Assembly: GCA_017448825.1 (NCBI GenBank)
Contig: JAFSKR010000002.1
Span: 1-64,000 of the forward strand
DNA from: Bacteroidaceae bacterium
GTDB taxonomy: Bacteria > Bacteroidota > Bacteroidia > Bacteroidales > Bacteroidaceae
Length of the DNA stretch: 64,000 bases
Direction of reading: 5' to 3'
Below are positions 51,762 through 60,295 of the stretch, piece by piece. The position numbers were made by a program, and so were the translations under genes. Position 1 is the stretch's first letter, and each line of letters starts with the position of its first letter. The notes beneath the pieces were generated by a model. The model had not been told where the DNA came from. It made no database searches and worked only from the letters and a program-made list of their open reading frames with translations.

Positions 51762-52180
51762 GAAAGAATCTCTCTTTCAAAAGTCGGAGCATCGACAATG
51801 CGGCAAGTGGACACTTCGAGGAGCACAAGAAGGTCTTGATCGCCTGTAACCAGATAATGGGCATGGGAGTCGATGGCAAGTGCCAAAAGATAGTCGTCGG
51901 CCTTGTCACGGCATATAGCAACCTGCTGAGTGGGAACAAATTTCTCACCAATCAGTTGCATAAACTCGAGCAGGGATTCCACTTCTGGCTGTGGAAAATA
52001 GTGAACAAACTTAGGACGGCTGGCAACTTCGCGAATCTCGTCAAGCAGTTCATCGCAAATGATGAGTTGGATGTGCTCATCACTCAACAGGTCAACGAGT
52101 TTTCCGAGTCGTCTGCCTATCAGGAAACTAATCCAGCAATTGGTATCAACAATGACACGAAGTTTAATTTTTCTTGGCAT
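51740..52180 (-). CDS. PIN domain toxin (putative type II)
   Basis: A 146-residue PIN domain RNase of the COG1569-like toxin group. The metal-binding acids appear in RVIVDTNCWISF, ICDELLDEIREV, RDKADDYLLALA and TGDQDLL. It overlaps the upstream antitoxin gene by 17 nt, the usual toxin-antitoxin coupling. It is inserted antisense between hsdS and hsdR. Confidence 0.88.
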   Translation of the reverse strand: MPRKIKLRVIVDTNCWISFLIGRRLGKLVDLLSDEHIQLIICDELLDEIREVASRPKFVHYFPQPEVESLLEFMQLIGEKFVPTQQVAICRDKADDYLLALAIDSHAHYLVTGDQDLLVLLEVSTCRIVDAPTFEREILSHLKLKS

Positions 52181-52385
52181 AGCGAGTTTGTCTCACCGCT
52201 TTTACTTCGGCAAGAATGTCTTCCTCAGAGATTTCGTCTGTGCGGAAAGTTTCGAGGAAATGAGTCAGTTCTGCACGGATATTCTGGCGAGTCAATGCTT
52301 TGCCGAGCCGCAACTGCGAACGAACTGGCATCTGCTGAATAAGGGTCAGAATCTGATTGTAACTGATGTCAATGGTTGCATTCAT
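52164..52385 (-). CDS. Antitoxin of the PIN module
   Basis: A 73-residue protein with a short N-terminal strand and helix (MNATIDISYNQILTLIQQMP) and a charged tail (EISEEDILAEVKAVR). The position before and overlapping the toxin, the size and the tail fit antitoxins of PIN toxins. It has its own promoter in the direct repeat. Confidence 0.8.
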   Translation of the reverse strand: MNATIDISYNQILTLIQQMPVRSQLRLGKALTRQNIRAELTHFLETFRTDEISEEDILAEVKAVRQTRYAKKN

Positions 52386-52408
52386 AATAGCACATTATAT
52401 ATTGGCTG

Positions 52409-52438
52409 CAAAGATAGGTATAATTTCTGAATAACAAA
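52409..52438 (-). promoter_or_regulatory. Promoter of the PIN toxin-antitoxin module
   Basis: On the minus strand TTTG (52438-52435), 18 nt and TATCTTTG (52416-52409) resemble the consensus with a slightly short spacer. An almost identical promoter serves the second module at 53895. Confidence 0.6.
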
Positions 52439-52499
52439 AATAAAACAAAAATAAATTTTTCATGCAAGACCACAACATCATAGCAGAGCAGGAGCACAC
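52409..52499 (+). repeat. Direct repeat copy 1 (hsdR upstream and 5' end)
   Basis: About 91 nt match 53895-53985 at roughly 92 percent, offset by exactly 1486 nt. The block includes the divergent toxin-antitoxin promoter and the first 13 codons of hsdR. Confidence 0.9.
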
Positions 52500-52579
52500 C
52501 ACACCCTATGCGTATGGCAAACGGGATGAACTTGTTGAATACAAAATGTTACAGAAATCTGTTATTGACGTTTGAATGA
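52462..52579 (+). pseudogene. Chimeric vestige: hsdR start joined to hsdS end
   Basis: From ATG 52462 the sequence encodes MQDHNIIAEQEHTT, identical to the real HsdR start, then jumps to a segment whose end (52547-52579) reads YRNLLLTFE-stop in another frame, matching the HsdS tail YRNQLLSFK. The 36-70 nt tail recurs at 53258-53328. It is a scar of recombination, not a gene. Confidence 0.8.
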
Positions 52580-52587
52580 AGATGGAG

Positions 52588-53232
52588 TTATTTGCTGATT
52601 TGCTTGATTTCCGCATCTACCACAAAGATGTCGCCCTCATCGTCAACAAGAACATTGCGAGGAACGATGTCCCACACTTCATACTGGCTATTGGTGAAGC
52701 GACCCACGGAAGTTGTCTTCTGGAACCCCAATGCTGCCATATAGGTGTCAATCATAATCTGAGTGGCAGGACGAGCATTGGCTATGCGTGGTTGCACAAT
52801 GACGGGTTGTACGGTGCGACCATCAAAACCTGCAAACGCATGAAAAGAATAGGCTGTGTCGGGGAAAATGAGATTGTGCATCAACACTTTTCTGAGCAGT
52901 TTAACAATGCTGCCGCTGTTCAGAAGATTGTTCACTTTGTAAACGACATGGTCAGCCACATAGGTGTCGTTCTCGTTTCCACTGGGACCAGGTACGCCCA
53001 AACAGAAAACATCTGCCATCGGAAGCCAATAGCCATCCGCTTTCGCCATTGTTTCAGCGGCCCGGTGTTCCACCTCAAGATGACCTACATTTTGTTGGCT
53101 ATCTCCAGATTGCGCTTCATGTACTCTGCAAAGTCGTTCGAGTTGATTGGCAATTGCTGCAATGCGGCTATTTTCCGCTTCTTGCGCTCGGTCACTTCCT
53201 TGTGGAATTGGTTGAGAAATGTCATAATTCAT
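52588..53232 (-). CDS. Kinase-like protein (polyvalent-protein kinase type)
   Basis: The 214-residue protein is not firmly assigned. Features recalling the small kinase domains of phage and plasmid polyvalent proteins are VVYKVNNLLN (possible ATP lysine) and, near the end, VWDIVPRNVLVDDEGDIFVVDAEI, with the D-x4-N...D arrangement of a kinase catalytic loop. A Gln- and Glu-rich helix lies near the N-terminus (EAENSRIAAIANQLERL). It stands alone antisense to the hsd operon between two hsdS-tail vestiges. It may be a mobile-element-derived guard or toxin, but function is uncertain. Confidence 0.6.
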   Translation of the reverse strand: MNYDISQPIPQGSDRAQEAENSRIAAIANQLERLCRVHEAQSGDSQQNVGHLEVEHRAAETMAKADGYWLPMADVFCLGVPGPSGNENDTYVADHVVYKVNNLLNSGSIVKLLRKVLMHNLIFPDTAYSFHAFAGFDGRTVQPVIVQPRIANARPATQIMIDTYMAALGFQKTTSVGRFTNSQYEVWDIVPRNVLVDDEGDIFVVDAEIKQISK

Positions 53233-53257
53233 GTTGTTATAGAAAGGTTCATCCTAA

Positions 53258-53328
53258 GCGTATGGGAAAACGGGACGAACTTGTTGAATACAAAATATTA
53301 CAGAAATCAGTTATTGACGTTTGAATGA
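53258..53328 (+). pseudogene. Vestige of an hsdS 3' end
   Basis: The last 33 nt (53296-53328) translate as YYRNQLLTFE-stop. Compared with the real hsdS end, the codons differ mostly by synonymous changes (CAA/CAG, CTC/TTA, TTA/TTG, TTC/TTT), so it descends from an hsdS coding sequence. The block is about 90 percent identical to 52508-52579. Confidence 0.78.
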
Positions 53329-53336
53329 GAATGAAC

Positions 53337-53609
53337 TTACTTGTCACCATAATGGCCGTATGTGGTAAGCACGTTCACATGAACCTCTGTTTCGAAGATA
53401 CGATATACCAAACGATGTTTCTTCGTGATGGTGCGACTCCAACGGTTTTCTGGTTGCCCTTTCAGGGGTTCAGGATGCCCTGTACCGCTTTTAGGATGTA
53501 CGGCGATTTCATTCAACAACTTGACCGCCTTCTTGAAGGCTGCCGGCTCACTTCGTTTCAACTTGGCAAGCCCTTCTTGGGCTTCAGGAGCATAGGTGAT
53601 AGTGTACAT
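53337..53609 (-). CDS. YoeB/Txe family toxin
   Basis: The 90-residue protein is a RelE-fold mRNA interferase of the YoeB/Txe type: FKKAVKLLNEIAVHPKSGTGHPEPLKG, then ENRWSRTITKKHRLVYRI and a C-terminal GHYGDK. It is preceded by its antitoxin with a 2-nt gap. It probably cleaves mRNA at the ribosome. Confidence 0.9.
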   Translation of the reverse strand: MYTITYAPEAQEGLAKLKRSEPAAFKKAVKLLNEIAVHPKSGTGHPEPLKGQPENRWSRTITKKHRLVYRIFETEVHVNVLTTYGHYGDK

Positions 53610-53611
53610 GG

Positions 53612-53869
53612 TCAGAGCGAGTTAAGCCAACGGTTCATGTCGTCGAGGTTCGTAAAGGTCGTGCCCTTGCCTTCGGCTATTTCTCTTTCAGCCTTGTCCA
53701 CACGAGCAAAGAATTCCTCACGGGTCATTTCCGCAGGGTCGGCTTTCCGCTCCGCAACGAGTTTCTTGGCATATCGGGTCAGACGCTTCATCAGGGGTTC
53801 GCTGTCGGCAATGGCTCCGATGCTCTGCCAAAGTTCTATGTTCATGGAATTGAGTTGTATGGCTGTCAT
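53612..53869 (-). CDS. Antitoxin of the YoeB-type module
   Basis: An 85-residue protein with a long charged helix (LMKRLTRYAKKLVAE, EEFFARVDKAEREIAEGKG) and a C-terminal MNRWLNSL that would plug the toxin. The size and position before the toxin fit a type II antitoxin. It shares its promoter type with the first module. Confidence 0.82.
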   Translation of the reverse strand: MTAIQLNSMNIELWQSIGAIADSEPLMKRLTRYAKKLVAERKADPAEMTREEFFARVDKAEREIAEGKGTTFTNLDDMNRWLNSL

Positions 53870-53894
53870 GTCGATTCAATGGTTTATTTGCCTG

Positions 53895-53924
53895 CAAAGA
53901 TAGATATAAATTCTGAAAAACAAA
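53895..53924 (-). promoter_or_regulatory. Promoter of the YoeB-type module
   Basis: On the minus strand TTTG (53924-53921), 18 nt and TATCTTTG (53902-53895), the same as at 52409. Confidence 0.6.
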
Positions 53925-53985
53925 AATAAAACAAAAACAAATTCTTTATGCAAGACCACAACATCATAGCAGAACAGGAGCACAC
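53895..53985 (+). repeat. Direct repeat copy 2 (hsdR upstream and 5' end)
   Basis: Partner of 52409-52499. Recombination between the copies would remove 1486 bp with the kinase-like gene and the second toxin-antitoxin pair, leaving hsdR intact. Confidence 0.9.
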
Positions 53986-56900
53986 GACCGTGATGGCGCA
54001 TTATGAGGCGCTGGAACGGGAAGACTTAAGTTATCAGAGCGAGGCGGAACTGGAAGCGGCTTTCATCCAGCAACTGGTGGCAGGGCAGGGATATGAGCGT
54101 GTACACATCACCAGCGAGGTGGGGTTGTTGACGAACTTCCGCAAGCAAATGGAACGGCTGAACGGATTGACACTCTCGGACAAGGAGTGGCGGCAGCTGC
54201 TGGAACAGCATATCGCATCACCACAGATGACGATAGAGGACAAGACGGAGCGGATGCAACGTTCGGAAATCGTAAACATCACTCGCGACAACGGTGACAC
54301 ACAAAACATCAAACTCATCGACAAGCGGGACATCCACAACAACCACCTGCAAGTGCTGAACCAGTATGTGCCCGAAGGGGGTAGGTATCAAAACCGCTAC
54401 GATGTGACAATCCTGGTGAACGGCCTTCCCTTGGTACACATAGAACTGAAGAAGCGAGGAGTGCCGCTGAAGGAGGCGTTCAACCAAATCAACCGCTACG
54501 AAAGGGATTCCTTCTGGGCAGGATGCGGCTTATACGACTACGTGCAGGTGTTCATCATCTCGAACGGCACCCAAACGAAATACTACTCGAACACGACCCG
54601 CTTTGCCCATGTGGCAGCGATGAGCGGTCAGCGACAACGGGTGAAGACACAATCACAGTCGTTTGAGTTCACCAGTTACTGGAGCGATGCGGAGAACAAC
54701 CCGATTTTGGACTTACGGGATTTCACTCGAACGTTTCTGACGAAGATGACGCTACTGAACGTGCTGACGAAGTATTGTGTGTTCACGGTAGATAAGAACC
54801 TGATGGTGATGCGTCCTTACCAGATTGCCGCCACAGAGCGAATCCTGCTGCGCATCAAACAAGCCACCATGAACAAGTGGCAGGGCAGCATCAGGGCTGG
54901 CGGCTACATCTGGCACACGACGGGAAGCGGCAAGACGCTCACCTCGTTCAAGACGGCACAGTTGGCGAGCCAGTTGCCCTATGTGGACAAGGTGCTGTTT
55001 GTGGTCGATAGAAAGGATTTGGATTATCAGACAATGAAGGAGTATGACAACTTTGAGAAAGGTTGTGCCAACTCCAACACCTCGTCTGCCATTCTGCAGA
55101 AGCAACTGAACGACCCGCACGACTCGAAGAAAATCATCATCACGACAATTCAGAAACTCACCTCGTTGCTGAAGAGCAAGAAGGAGGTGGCGTGTACGGA
55201 CAAGAATGTGGTGCTGATATTTGACGAGTGCCACCGCTCGCAGTTCGGCGATATGCACGTGCTGGTGACGAAGGCGTTCAAGAAGTATTACCTGTTCGGC
55301 TTCACGGGCACACCTATCAGTACGGTAAACATCGCTGCTGGCAAATATGCCAACCTGCGCACGACGGCTCAGGCGTTTGGCGGCGAACTGGACGAGAATG
55401 GAAATCACACCCTGCCGCTGCACACTTACACCATCATCGATGCCATCCGAGACAAGAACGTGCTGCCCTTCAAGGTGGATTACATCCAGACGGTGCGGAT
55501 GAAGGGTGATGTGGAAAGCAAGAAGGTGTGGGGCATCGAGACGAAGGAGGCACTGATGGACGAGAAACGCATCGCCAACAACGTGCGCTACGTCTTGGAG
55601 CATTATACACAGAAGACGAAGCAACGGCAACGATACACGTATAGCGTCATCACGAATGTGGTGGATGTGGCAAAGAACAACAAGGTGGAGGTGGAGAAGC
55701 GGAAGAATCTGCTGGGTGGCTTCAACTCTATCTTGTGTGTGGAGAGTATCCCGATGGCGATGCAGTATTACAAGGAGTTTCAGAAGCAGCAAGCCGACAG
55801 GGAGGACAAGCTACGCATCGCGACCATCTTCACCTTCTCTGCCAACGAGGCGGAGGACGAGATGGGGCTGATGGAGGACGAAGACCCTGCCGCAACGGAG
55901 GGGATGGATGCCACATCGAGGGATTTTCTGGAACGTGCCATCGGAGAGTATAACGAGATCTTCGGCACAAAATACTCGACGGACAGCGAGAAGTTTCAGA
56001 ACTACTACAAAGACTTGTCGCTCAGGATGAAGAACAGGGAGGTCGATTTGCTGATTGTGGTGAGCATGTTCCTGACGGGCTTCGATGCCAAGACGCTGAA
56101 CACGCTGTGGGTCGATAAGAACCTGCGAATGCATGGGTTGCTGCAAGCCTACAGCCGCACGAACCGAATTCTGAACAGCATCAAGGACTGCGGCAACATC
56201 ATCTGTTTCCGCAATCTGGAGGAGGAGACGAATGCCTCGCTGGCACTCTTCGGCAACACGGGAGCGAAAGGCATTGCCATCATGCGCCCCTTCAAGGACT
56301 ACTACGAAGGATACGACGACGAAAAAGGCAAGCACCACGATGGGTATGTGGAGATTCTGGCGGCTCTGCTGGCAAAGTATCATCTGCCGCTGAACCCCAT
56401 GCTGTTCACGCTGGATGAGAAGAAGGTGTTTGTCAAGCTGTTCGGTGCTTTCCTGAAGATGCAGAACCTGCTTTCGGTGTTCGACGAGTTCACGACGGAG
56501 GAAAGGATTATTTCAGACTTTGACACGCAGGATTATCTGTCATGGTATATTGACCTGCGTGGAGAACTGCACCCAACGGGCAGCGACGGCACGAAGGATG
56601 ACATCGTGGATGACTTGGTGTTTGAAACGGAACTGGTAAAGCAGATTCAAATCGACATTCCCTACATTCTCCAACTCATTCAGCTGTATCGCGACAAGCA
56701 CGGAGAGGACAAGACAATTGTCGTGAAGATTCAAAAGGCGGTCAATTCGAGTCCTGACCTCAGAGATAAGAAGGAACTCATCATGCAGTTCATCGAGCGT
56801 ATGACTCCAACGCCAGGAGAGATACAAGACGAACAGAAGGACATTGGCGAGGAATGGGCAACATACGTGAAGGAGGAAATGGAGAAGGAACTGAATGCCA

Positions 56901-57214
56901 TCATCGAGGAGGAAAAACTGCGCCAAGAGGAAACGAGGCGATTTGTGGAACAGGCTTTCTCGGATGGCTATGTGACCACAACGGGAATCGCCATCACAAA
57001 GGTGATGCCTCCATTGCCACTCTTCGGAGGAGGAACGCAAGGCGGTTCTGCCCGCGAGGAGAAGAAGGAGCGTGTTCTCACCAAACTGACGGCGTTTTTC
57101 CATCGATATTTCAATCTCTCGTGGAGCCATCACATGGAACTGGGAAAAAGCGTCAAACTTTATCAGTATCCAACCGAGGACTCTTATTCAAGCAGGGCGG
57201 CTGAAGAATCATGA
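53948..57214 (+). CDS. hsdR: Type I restriction endonuclease subunit R
   Basis: The 1088-residue motor and nuclease subunit translocates DNA and cuts it. The PD-(D/E)xK nuclease lies near residues 145-170 (RYDVTILVNGLPLVHIELKK), Walker A HTTGSGKT at about 323, and the DEAD-like DECHRSQFG at about 425, followed by FTGTPIS. The helicase and C-terminal helical domains are complete. The gene is separated from hsdS by the accessory array, so it may need its own transcript or read-through across antisense genes. Confidence 0.95.
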   Translation: MQDHNIIAEQEHTTVMAHYEALEREDLSYQSEAELEAAFIQQLVAGQGYERVHITSEVGLLTNFRKQMERLNGLTLSDKEWRQLLEQHIASPQMTIEDKTERMQRSEIVNITRDNGDTQNIKLIDKRDIHNNHLQVLNQYVPEGGRYQNRYDVTILVNGLPLVHIELKKRGVPLKEAFNQINRYERDSFWAGCGLYDYVQVFIISNGTQTKYYSNTTRFAHVAAMSGQRQRVKTQSQSFEFTSYWSDAENNPILDLRDFTRTFLTKMTLLNVLTKYCVFTVDKNLMVMRPYQIAATERILLRIKQATMNKWQGSIRAGGYIWHTTGSGKTLTSFKTAQLASQLPYVDKVLFVVDRKDLDYQTMKEYDNFEKGCANSNTSSAILQKQLNDPHDSKKIIITTIQKLTSLLKSKKEVACTDKNVVLIFDECHRSQFGDMHVLVTKAFKKYYLFGFTGTPISTVNIAAGKYANLRTTAQAFGGELDENGNHTLPLHTYTIIDAIRDKNVLPFKVDYIQTVRMKGDVESKKVWGIETKEALMDEKRIANNVRYVLEHYTQKTKQRQRYTYSVITNVVDVAKNNKVEVEKRKNLLGGFNSILCVESIPMAMQYYKEFQKQQADREDKLRIATIFTFSANEAEDEMGLMEDEDPAATEGMDATSRDFLERAIGEYNEIFGTKYSTDSEKFQNYYKDLSLRMKNREVDLLIVVSMFLTGFDAKTLNTLWVDKNLRMHGLLQAYSRTNRILNSIKDCGNIICFRNLEEETNASLALFGNTGAKGIAIMRPFKDYYEGYDDEKGKHHDGYVEILAALLAKYHLPLNPMLFTLDEKKVFVKLFGAFLKMQNLLSVFDEFTTEERIISDFDTQDYLSWYIDLRGELHPTGSDGTKDDIVDDLVFETELVKQIQIDIPYILQLIQLYRDKHGEDKTIVVKIQKAVNSSPDLRDKKELIMQFIERMTPTPGEIQDEQKDIGEEWATYVKEEMEKELNAIIEEEKLRQEETRRFVEQAFSDGYVTTTGIAITKVMPPLPLFGGGTQGGSAREEKKERVLTKLTAFFHRYFNLSWSHHMELGKSVKLYQYPTEDSYSSRAAEES

Positions 57215-57292
57215 GGCCCTTTTCTGGCTCAAGTTTCGCAAGAACCTCGCAAGCTAAAAGAGAATCCCGCAAATAGGTATGCTTGAACCCCA

Positions 57293-57365
57293 AAAAGGGG
57301 AGAGAGTCTCACCCTGATAGGGGTAAGACTCTCTCCTTGGTAAGGGTGAGACTCTCACCCCTTTT
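57293..57365. repeat. Inverted repeat with tandem palindromes between hsdR and proC
   Basis: Arms at 57293-57315 and 57343-57365 match at 22 of 23 positions. Inside are three related palindromic units built on GGGTGAGA-C-TCTCACCC, one perfect. It lies between convergent genes and may terminate both, although T-runs are short. Confidence 0.75.
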
Positions 57366-57381
57366 GAGGTTGTTTCTGCCT

Positions 57382-58161
57382 TCACTTCAGCCCTGCCTTC
57401 AATGAGCGGATGACGGCTGAATTGAAGCCTGCATGGTCGAGTTCGTTGAGTCCCTTGATGGTCACGCCACCAGGTGTGGTGACCTTGTCGATGGCTTCTT
57501 CGGGATGCCAGCCAGTAGCTTTGAGGAGGGAAACGGTACCCTGCATGGTTTGGAGGGCAATCTGCTTGGCTTGCTGAGGATAGAAGCCCATCTCGCAGCC
57601 ACCTTCCATCTGGGCACGGATGTAGCGCATCACGTAAGCGATACCACAGGATGCCATCATCATGCCAGGACCAACGAGGTTTTCGCCCACCACAAGCGTG
57701 TCGCCATCGATGGCATAGAGTTCCTCCACCTTCATGAGGCTCTCGTCGGAAGCACCTGCACCCTTGGCTATGAAGCTCATGCTGGCACCAAACTCGGCAG
57801 CGATGTTGGGGATGACGTAGAAGAACTGACCGTCCTGTCCCAGTTCCTCGGCAAGCATTCCTGTGGTAAAGTTGGCGGCATCGGAGATGATAATTTGCTT
57901 CTCCAAGTCAAGCACGTGCTTCACCTCGGCCAACACCAGTTTCATCAACCAAGGCTTCACCACCAACACGATGATATCGGCATCTTTCACCGCCTCTATG
58001 TTGTCAGTCGTCGTATTAAGGGCTGGATATTCTTTTTTGAACTGAGCCAGTAATGCCTCGTTCTTGTCAGCCACTGTGATGTTGCTAATCTTTCCACTTT
58101 TTGCCCATCCTTTGATGAGCGCGCCGCCCATATTGCCAGCGCCAATAACAGTAAGTTTCAT
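57382..58161 (-). CDS. proC: Pyrroline-5-carboxylate reductase
   Basis: The enzyme reduces pyrroline-5-carboxylate to proline with NAD(P)H. The start at ATG 58161 gives MKLTVIGAGNMGGALIKGW, the Rossmann glycine loop; the longer in-frame start lies beyond the promoter. The C-terminal TPGGVTIKGLNELDHAGF contains the conserved substrate-binding segment. At 259 residues it is standard in length and complete. Confidence 0.95.
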   Translation of the reverse strand: MKLTVIGAGNMGGALIKGWAKSGKISNITVADKNEALLAQFKKEYPALNTTTDNIEAVKDADIIVLVVKPWLMKLVLAEVKHVLDLEKQIIISDAANFTTGMLAEELGQDGQFFYVIPNIAAEFGASMSFIAKGAGASDESLMKVEELYAIDGDTLVVGENLVGPGMMMASCGIAYVMRYIRAQMEGGCEMGFYPQQAKQIALQTMQGTVSLLKATGWHPEEAIDKVTTPGGVTIKGLNELDHAGFNSAVIRSLKAGLK

Positions 58162-58409
58162 AATTATTTGTCTCCTTTTGAAATAATGAGTATCTTTGCA
58201 TAAGATAAGATGCGCCTCAGCATAGCTCAAGCAAGCTTGGCTCTGCATTCGGCTTTCATTATCTTTGCAAGTACAAAGTTACGACTAAGTGAGGGAACGA
58301 CCAAATTTATTTGTGTTTTTCCGAACAAAAGTCGCTTACGTACGATGAAAGTAGGGGCAAACTCCACTTATCACAAAATAAATTGTGGTTTTTCTCGTTT
58401 TATTAAGTG
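58162..58409. other. Intergenic region between proC and porT
   Basis: Besides the proC promoter it holds two plus-strand -7-like boxes, TATCTTTG at 58191-58198 and 58260-58267, each followed by GCA. They flank a stretch with AAGCAAGCTTGG. Either could start the porT transcript; no -33 partner is clear. Confidence 0.5.
58274..58305 (-). promoter_or_regulatory. Promoter of proC
   Basis: On the minus strand TTTG (58305-58302), 20 nt and TAACTTTG (58281-58274) match the consensus. The leader is about 105 nt. Confidence 0.72.
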
Positions 58410-59132
58410 ATGAAATCTACACATTATTATATTATAGCGATTCTGACAGCCCTTTTCTCGCTTCTACCCTCTACAGAGATACAGGCTCAGAAACGGAAGG
58501 TGATGAACCGTCCCTACATCGACCAGCGCAAGTTCCACTATGGTTTCTTGGCGGGTATGCACCTGCAAGACATCGAACTGGAGCAGAACGGTTTCCGCGA
58601 TATTGACGACAACGAGTGGTATGCCGAGACCCCCAACTACGAGCCAGGCTTCTCGGTCGGCATCCTCGGTGAGTTCTACTTGACGAAGTATTTAGGGTTG
58701 CGCATCATTCCCTCCATGCACTTCGGTACGAAGAACCTCACCTTCCGCAACGAAAAGGACGGCGCACGTGAGTACCAAACCATCAAATCGACCTACTTCT
58801 CCGTGCCCATCGATGTGAAGTTTGCGGCAGAACGCTTCAACAACTACCGCCCTTACCTTGTGGCAGGTGTCAATCCTGTGCTTGACCTCACCGTAAAGAA
58901 ACAGAAGCAGTATCTGCTCACCAACACCGACGTCTATCTGGAGTTGGGATTTGGATGTGACTTCTACCTACCCTTCTTCAAGTTCATCCCCGAAGTGAAG
59001 TTCCTGTACGGACTTACCAATGTCATTAATAAGAAACGTTCAGACCTCACCGACGTGGATCGACTCATCTTCACCCAGTCGGTCAACAGCGCGAAAAGCA
59101 AGATGATTGTTTTCACGTTCTATTTCGAGTAG
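58410..59132 (+). CDS. porT: PorT family outer-membrane protein of the type IX secretion system
   Basis: A 240-residue outer-membrane beta-barrel with a signal peptide (cleaved near IQAQ). KFHYGFLAGMHLQDIELEQNG and NYEPGFSVGILGEFYLTKYLGLRI match PorT (SprT), a component needed for type IX secretion. The C-terminal aromatic residue (FYFE) fits a barrel end. It agrees with the type IX-like tails on large secreted proteins of this window. ATG 58410 is used; a GTG lies one codon earlier. Confidence 0.87.
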   Translation: MKSTHYYIIAILTALFSLLPSTEIQAQKRKVMNRPYIDQRKFHYGFLAGMHLQDIELEQNGFRDIDDNEWYAETPNYEPGFSVGILGEFYLTKYLGLRIIPSMHFGTKNLTFRNEKDGAREYQTIKSTYFSVPIDVKFAAERFNNYRPYLVAGVNPVLDLTVKKQKQYLLTNTDVYLELGFGCDFYLPFFKFIPEVKFLYGLTNVINKKRSDLTDVDRLIFTQSVNSAKSKMIVFTFYFE

Positions 59133-59160
59133 TTACTTCTCAAATACTCACTAGAAACCA

Positions 59161-60228
59161 ATGAAATACTCTGTTATCATCCCCGTATATAACCGTCCCG
59201 ACGAAGTGGACGAACTGCTGGAGAGCCTCACCCACCAGGCCATAAAGGACTTTGAGGTGGTGGTGGTGGAAGATGGTTCTGCCGTTCCCTGCAAAGAGGT
59301 GGTGGACAAATACACCGACCGCCTCGATGTGCAGTATCTGACCAAGAAGAATGGTGGACCTGGCCCTGCCCGCAACTATGGAGTCGAACACGCCAAGGGC
59401 GAGTATGTGCTTATCCTCGACAGCGACTGTGTTCTGCCCCCTGGCTACCTTGCCGCCGTAGAAACAGAGCTGAAGATGAACCCTTGCGACGCCTTCGGGG
59501 GGCCTGATGCAGCACATGAGTCCTTCACCCCCGTTCAGAAAGCCATCTCCTACAGCATGACCTCCTTTTTCACCACGGGTGGCATCCGCGGAGGCAAAAA
59601 GAAGGGAGCGATGGACAAGTTCTACCCCCGTTCGTTCAACATGGGCATCCGCCGAGATGTCTATCTGAAACTGCATGGTTTCAGCAAGATGCGTTTCGGC
59701 GAAGACATCGACTTCAGTTACCGCATCGTCGAGGCAGGTTACACCAGTCGCCTCTTCCCCGACGCATGGGTATGGCACAAACGTCGCACCGACATGGACA
59801 AGTTCTTCAAGCAGGTGTTCAACTCAGGCATTGCCCGCATCAACCTTGAGAAGCGCCACCCTGGCACCATGAAACTGGTTCATCTGTTGCCAATGGTGTT
59901 CACCGTAGGAGTGTTGCTGCTGATTGCAGGGGCGGTGTTCTTCCGCTTGTGGGACTATTATCACCAAACTGCCACTGGGTTGTTGCTGCCCAACGGCGGC
60001 TTCATCCCTGCATATGCGCTATGCTTGTTGCCGATAGCACTATATATGCTACTCATCTTTGTGGATTCGAGTATCAAGAACAAGAGCATGGTCATCGGTT
60101 TCCTTAGTGTGGAGGCTGCCTTCGTGCAACTGATGGGGTACGGCTTCGGCTTCCTCAAGGCATGGTGGCTGCGATGTGTGCAGGGCAAGGACGAGTTCAC
60201 CGCTTTCGAGAAGAACTTCTATGATTAG
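59161..60228 (+). CDS. Glycosyltransferase family 2 protein
   Basis: The 355-residue protein has a GT-A domain: KYSVIIPVYNRPDEVDELLE, VVEDGS and the metal motif in ILDSDC, then GFSKMRFGEDIDFSYRI, all typical of family 2. Two hydrophobic helices near residues 240-260 and 280-300 suggest it is bound to the inner membrane. It may extend a surface polysaccharide or lipid-linked glycan. It begins 28 nt after porT. Confidence 0.88.
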   Translation: MKYSVIIPVYNRPDEVDELLESLTHQAIKDFEVVVVEDGSAVPCKEVVDKYTDRLDVQYLTKKNGGPGPARNYGVEHAKGEYVLILDSDCVLPPGYLAAVETELKMNPCDAFGGPDAAHESFTPVQKAISYSMTSFFTTGGIRGGKKKGAMDKFYPRSFNMGIRRDVYLKLHGFSKMRFGEDIDFSYRIVEAGYTSRLFPDAWVWHKRRTDMDKFFKQVFNSGIARINLEKRHPGTMKLVHLLPMVFTVGVLLLIAGAVFFRLWDYYHQTATGLLLPNGGFIPAYALCLLPIALYMLLIFVDSSIKNKSMVIGFLSVEAAFVQLMGYGFGFLKAWWLRCVQGKDEFTAFEKNFYD

Positions 60229-60295
60229 CCCTCAAACAATCGTTAGAAAATCTCACCATAGCAATATCTCACTATCTATTACACTAACTAACTAT

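Noticed and set aside
52576-53328. Plus-strand 250-residue frame ending in an HsdS-like tail
   Set aside because: Only the last ~11 residues resemble HsdS. The rest is antisense to the kinase-like gene and has no recognition-domain features.
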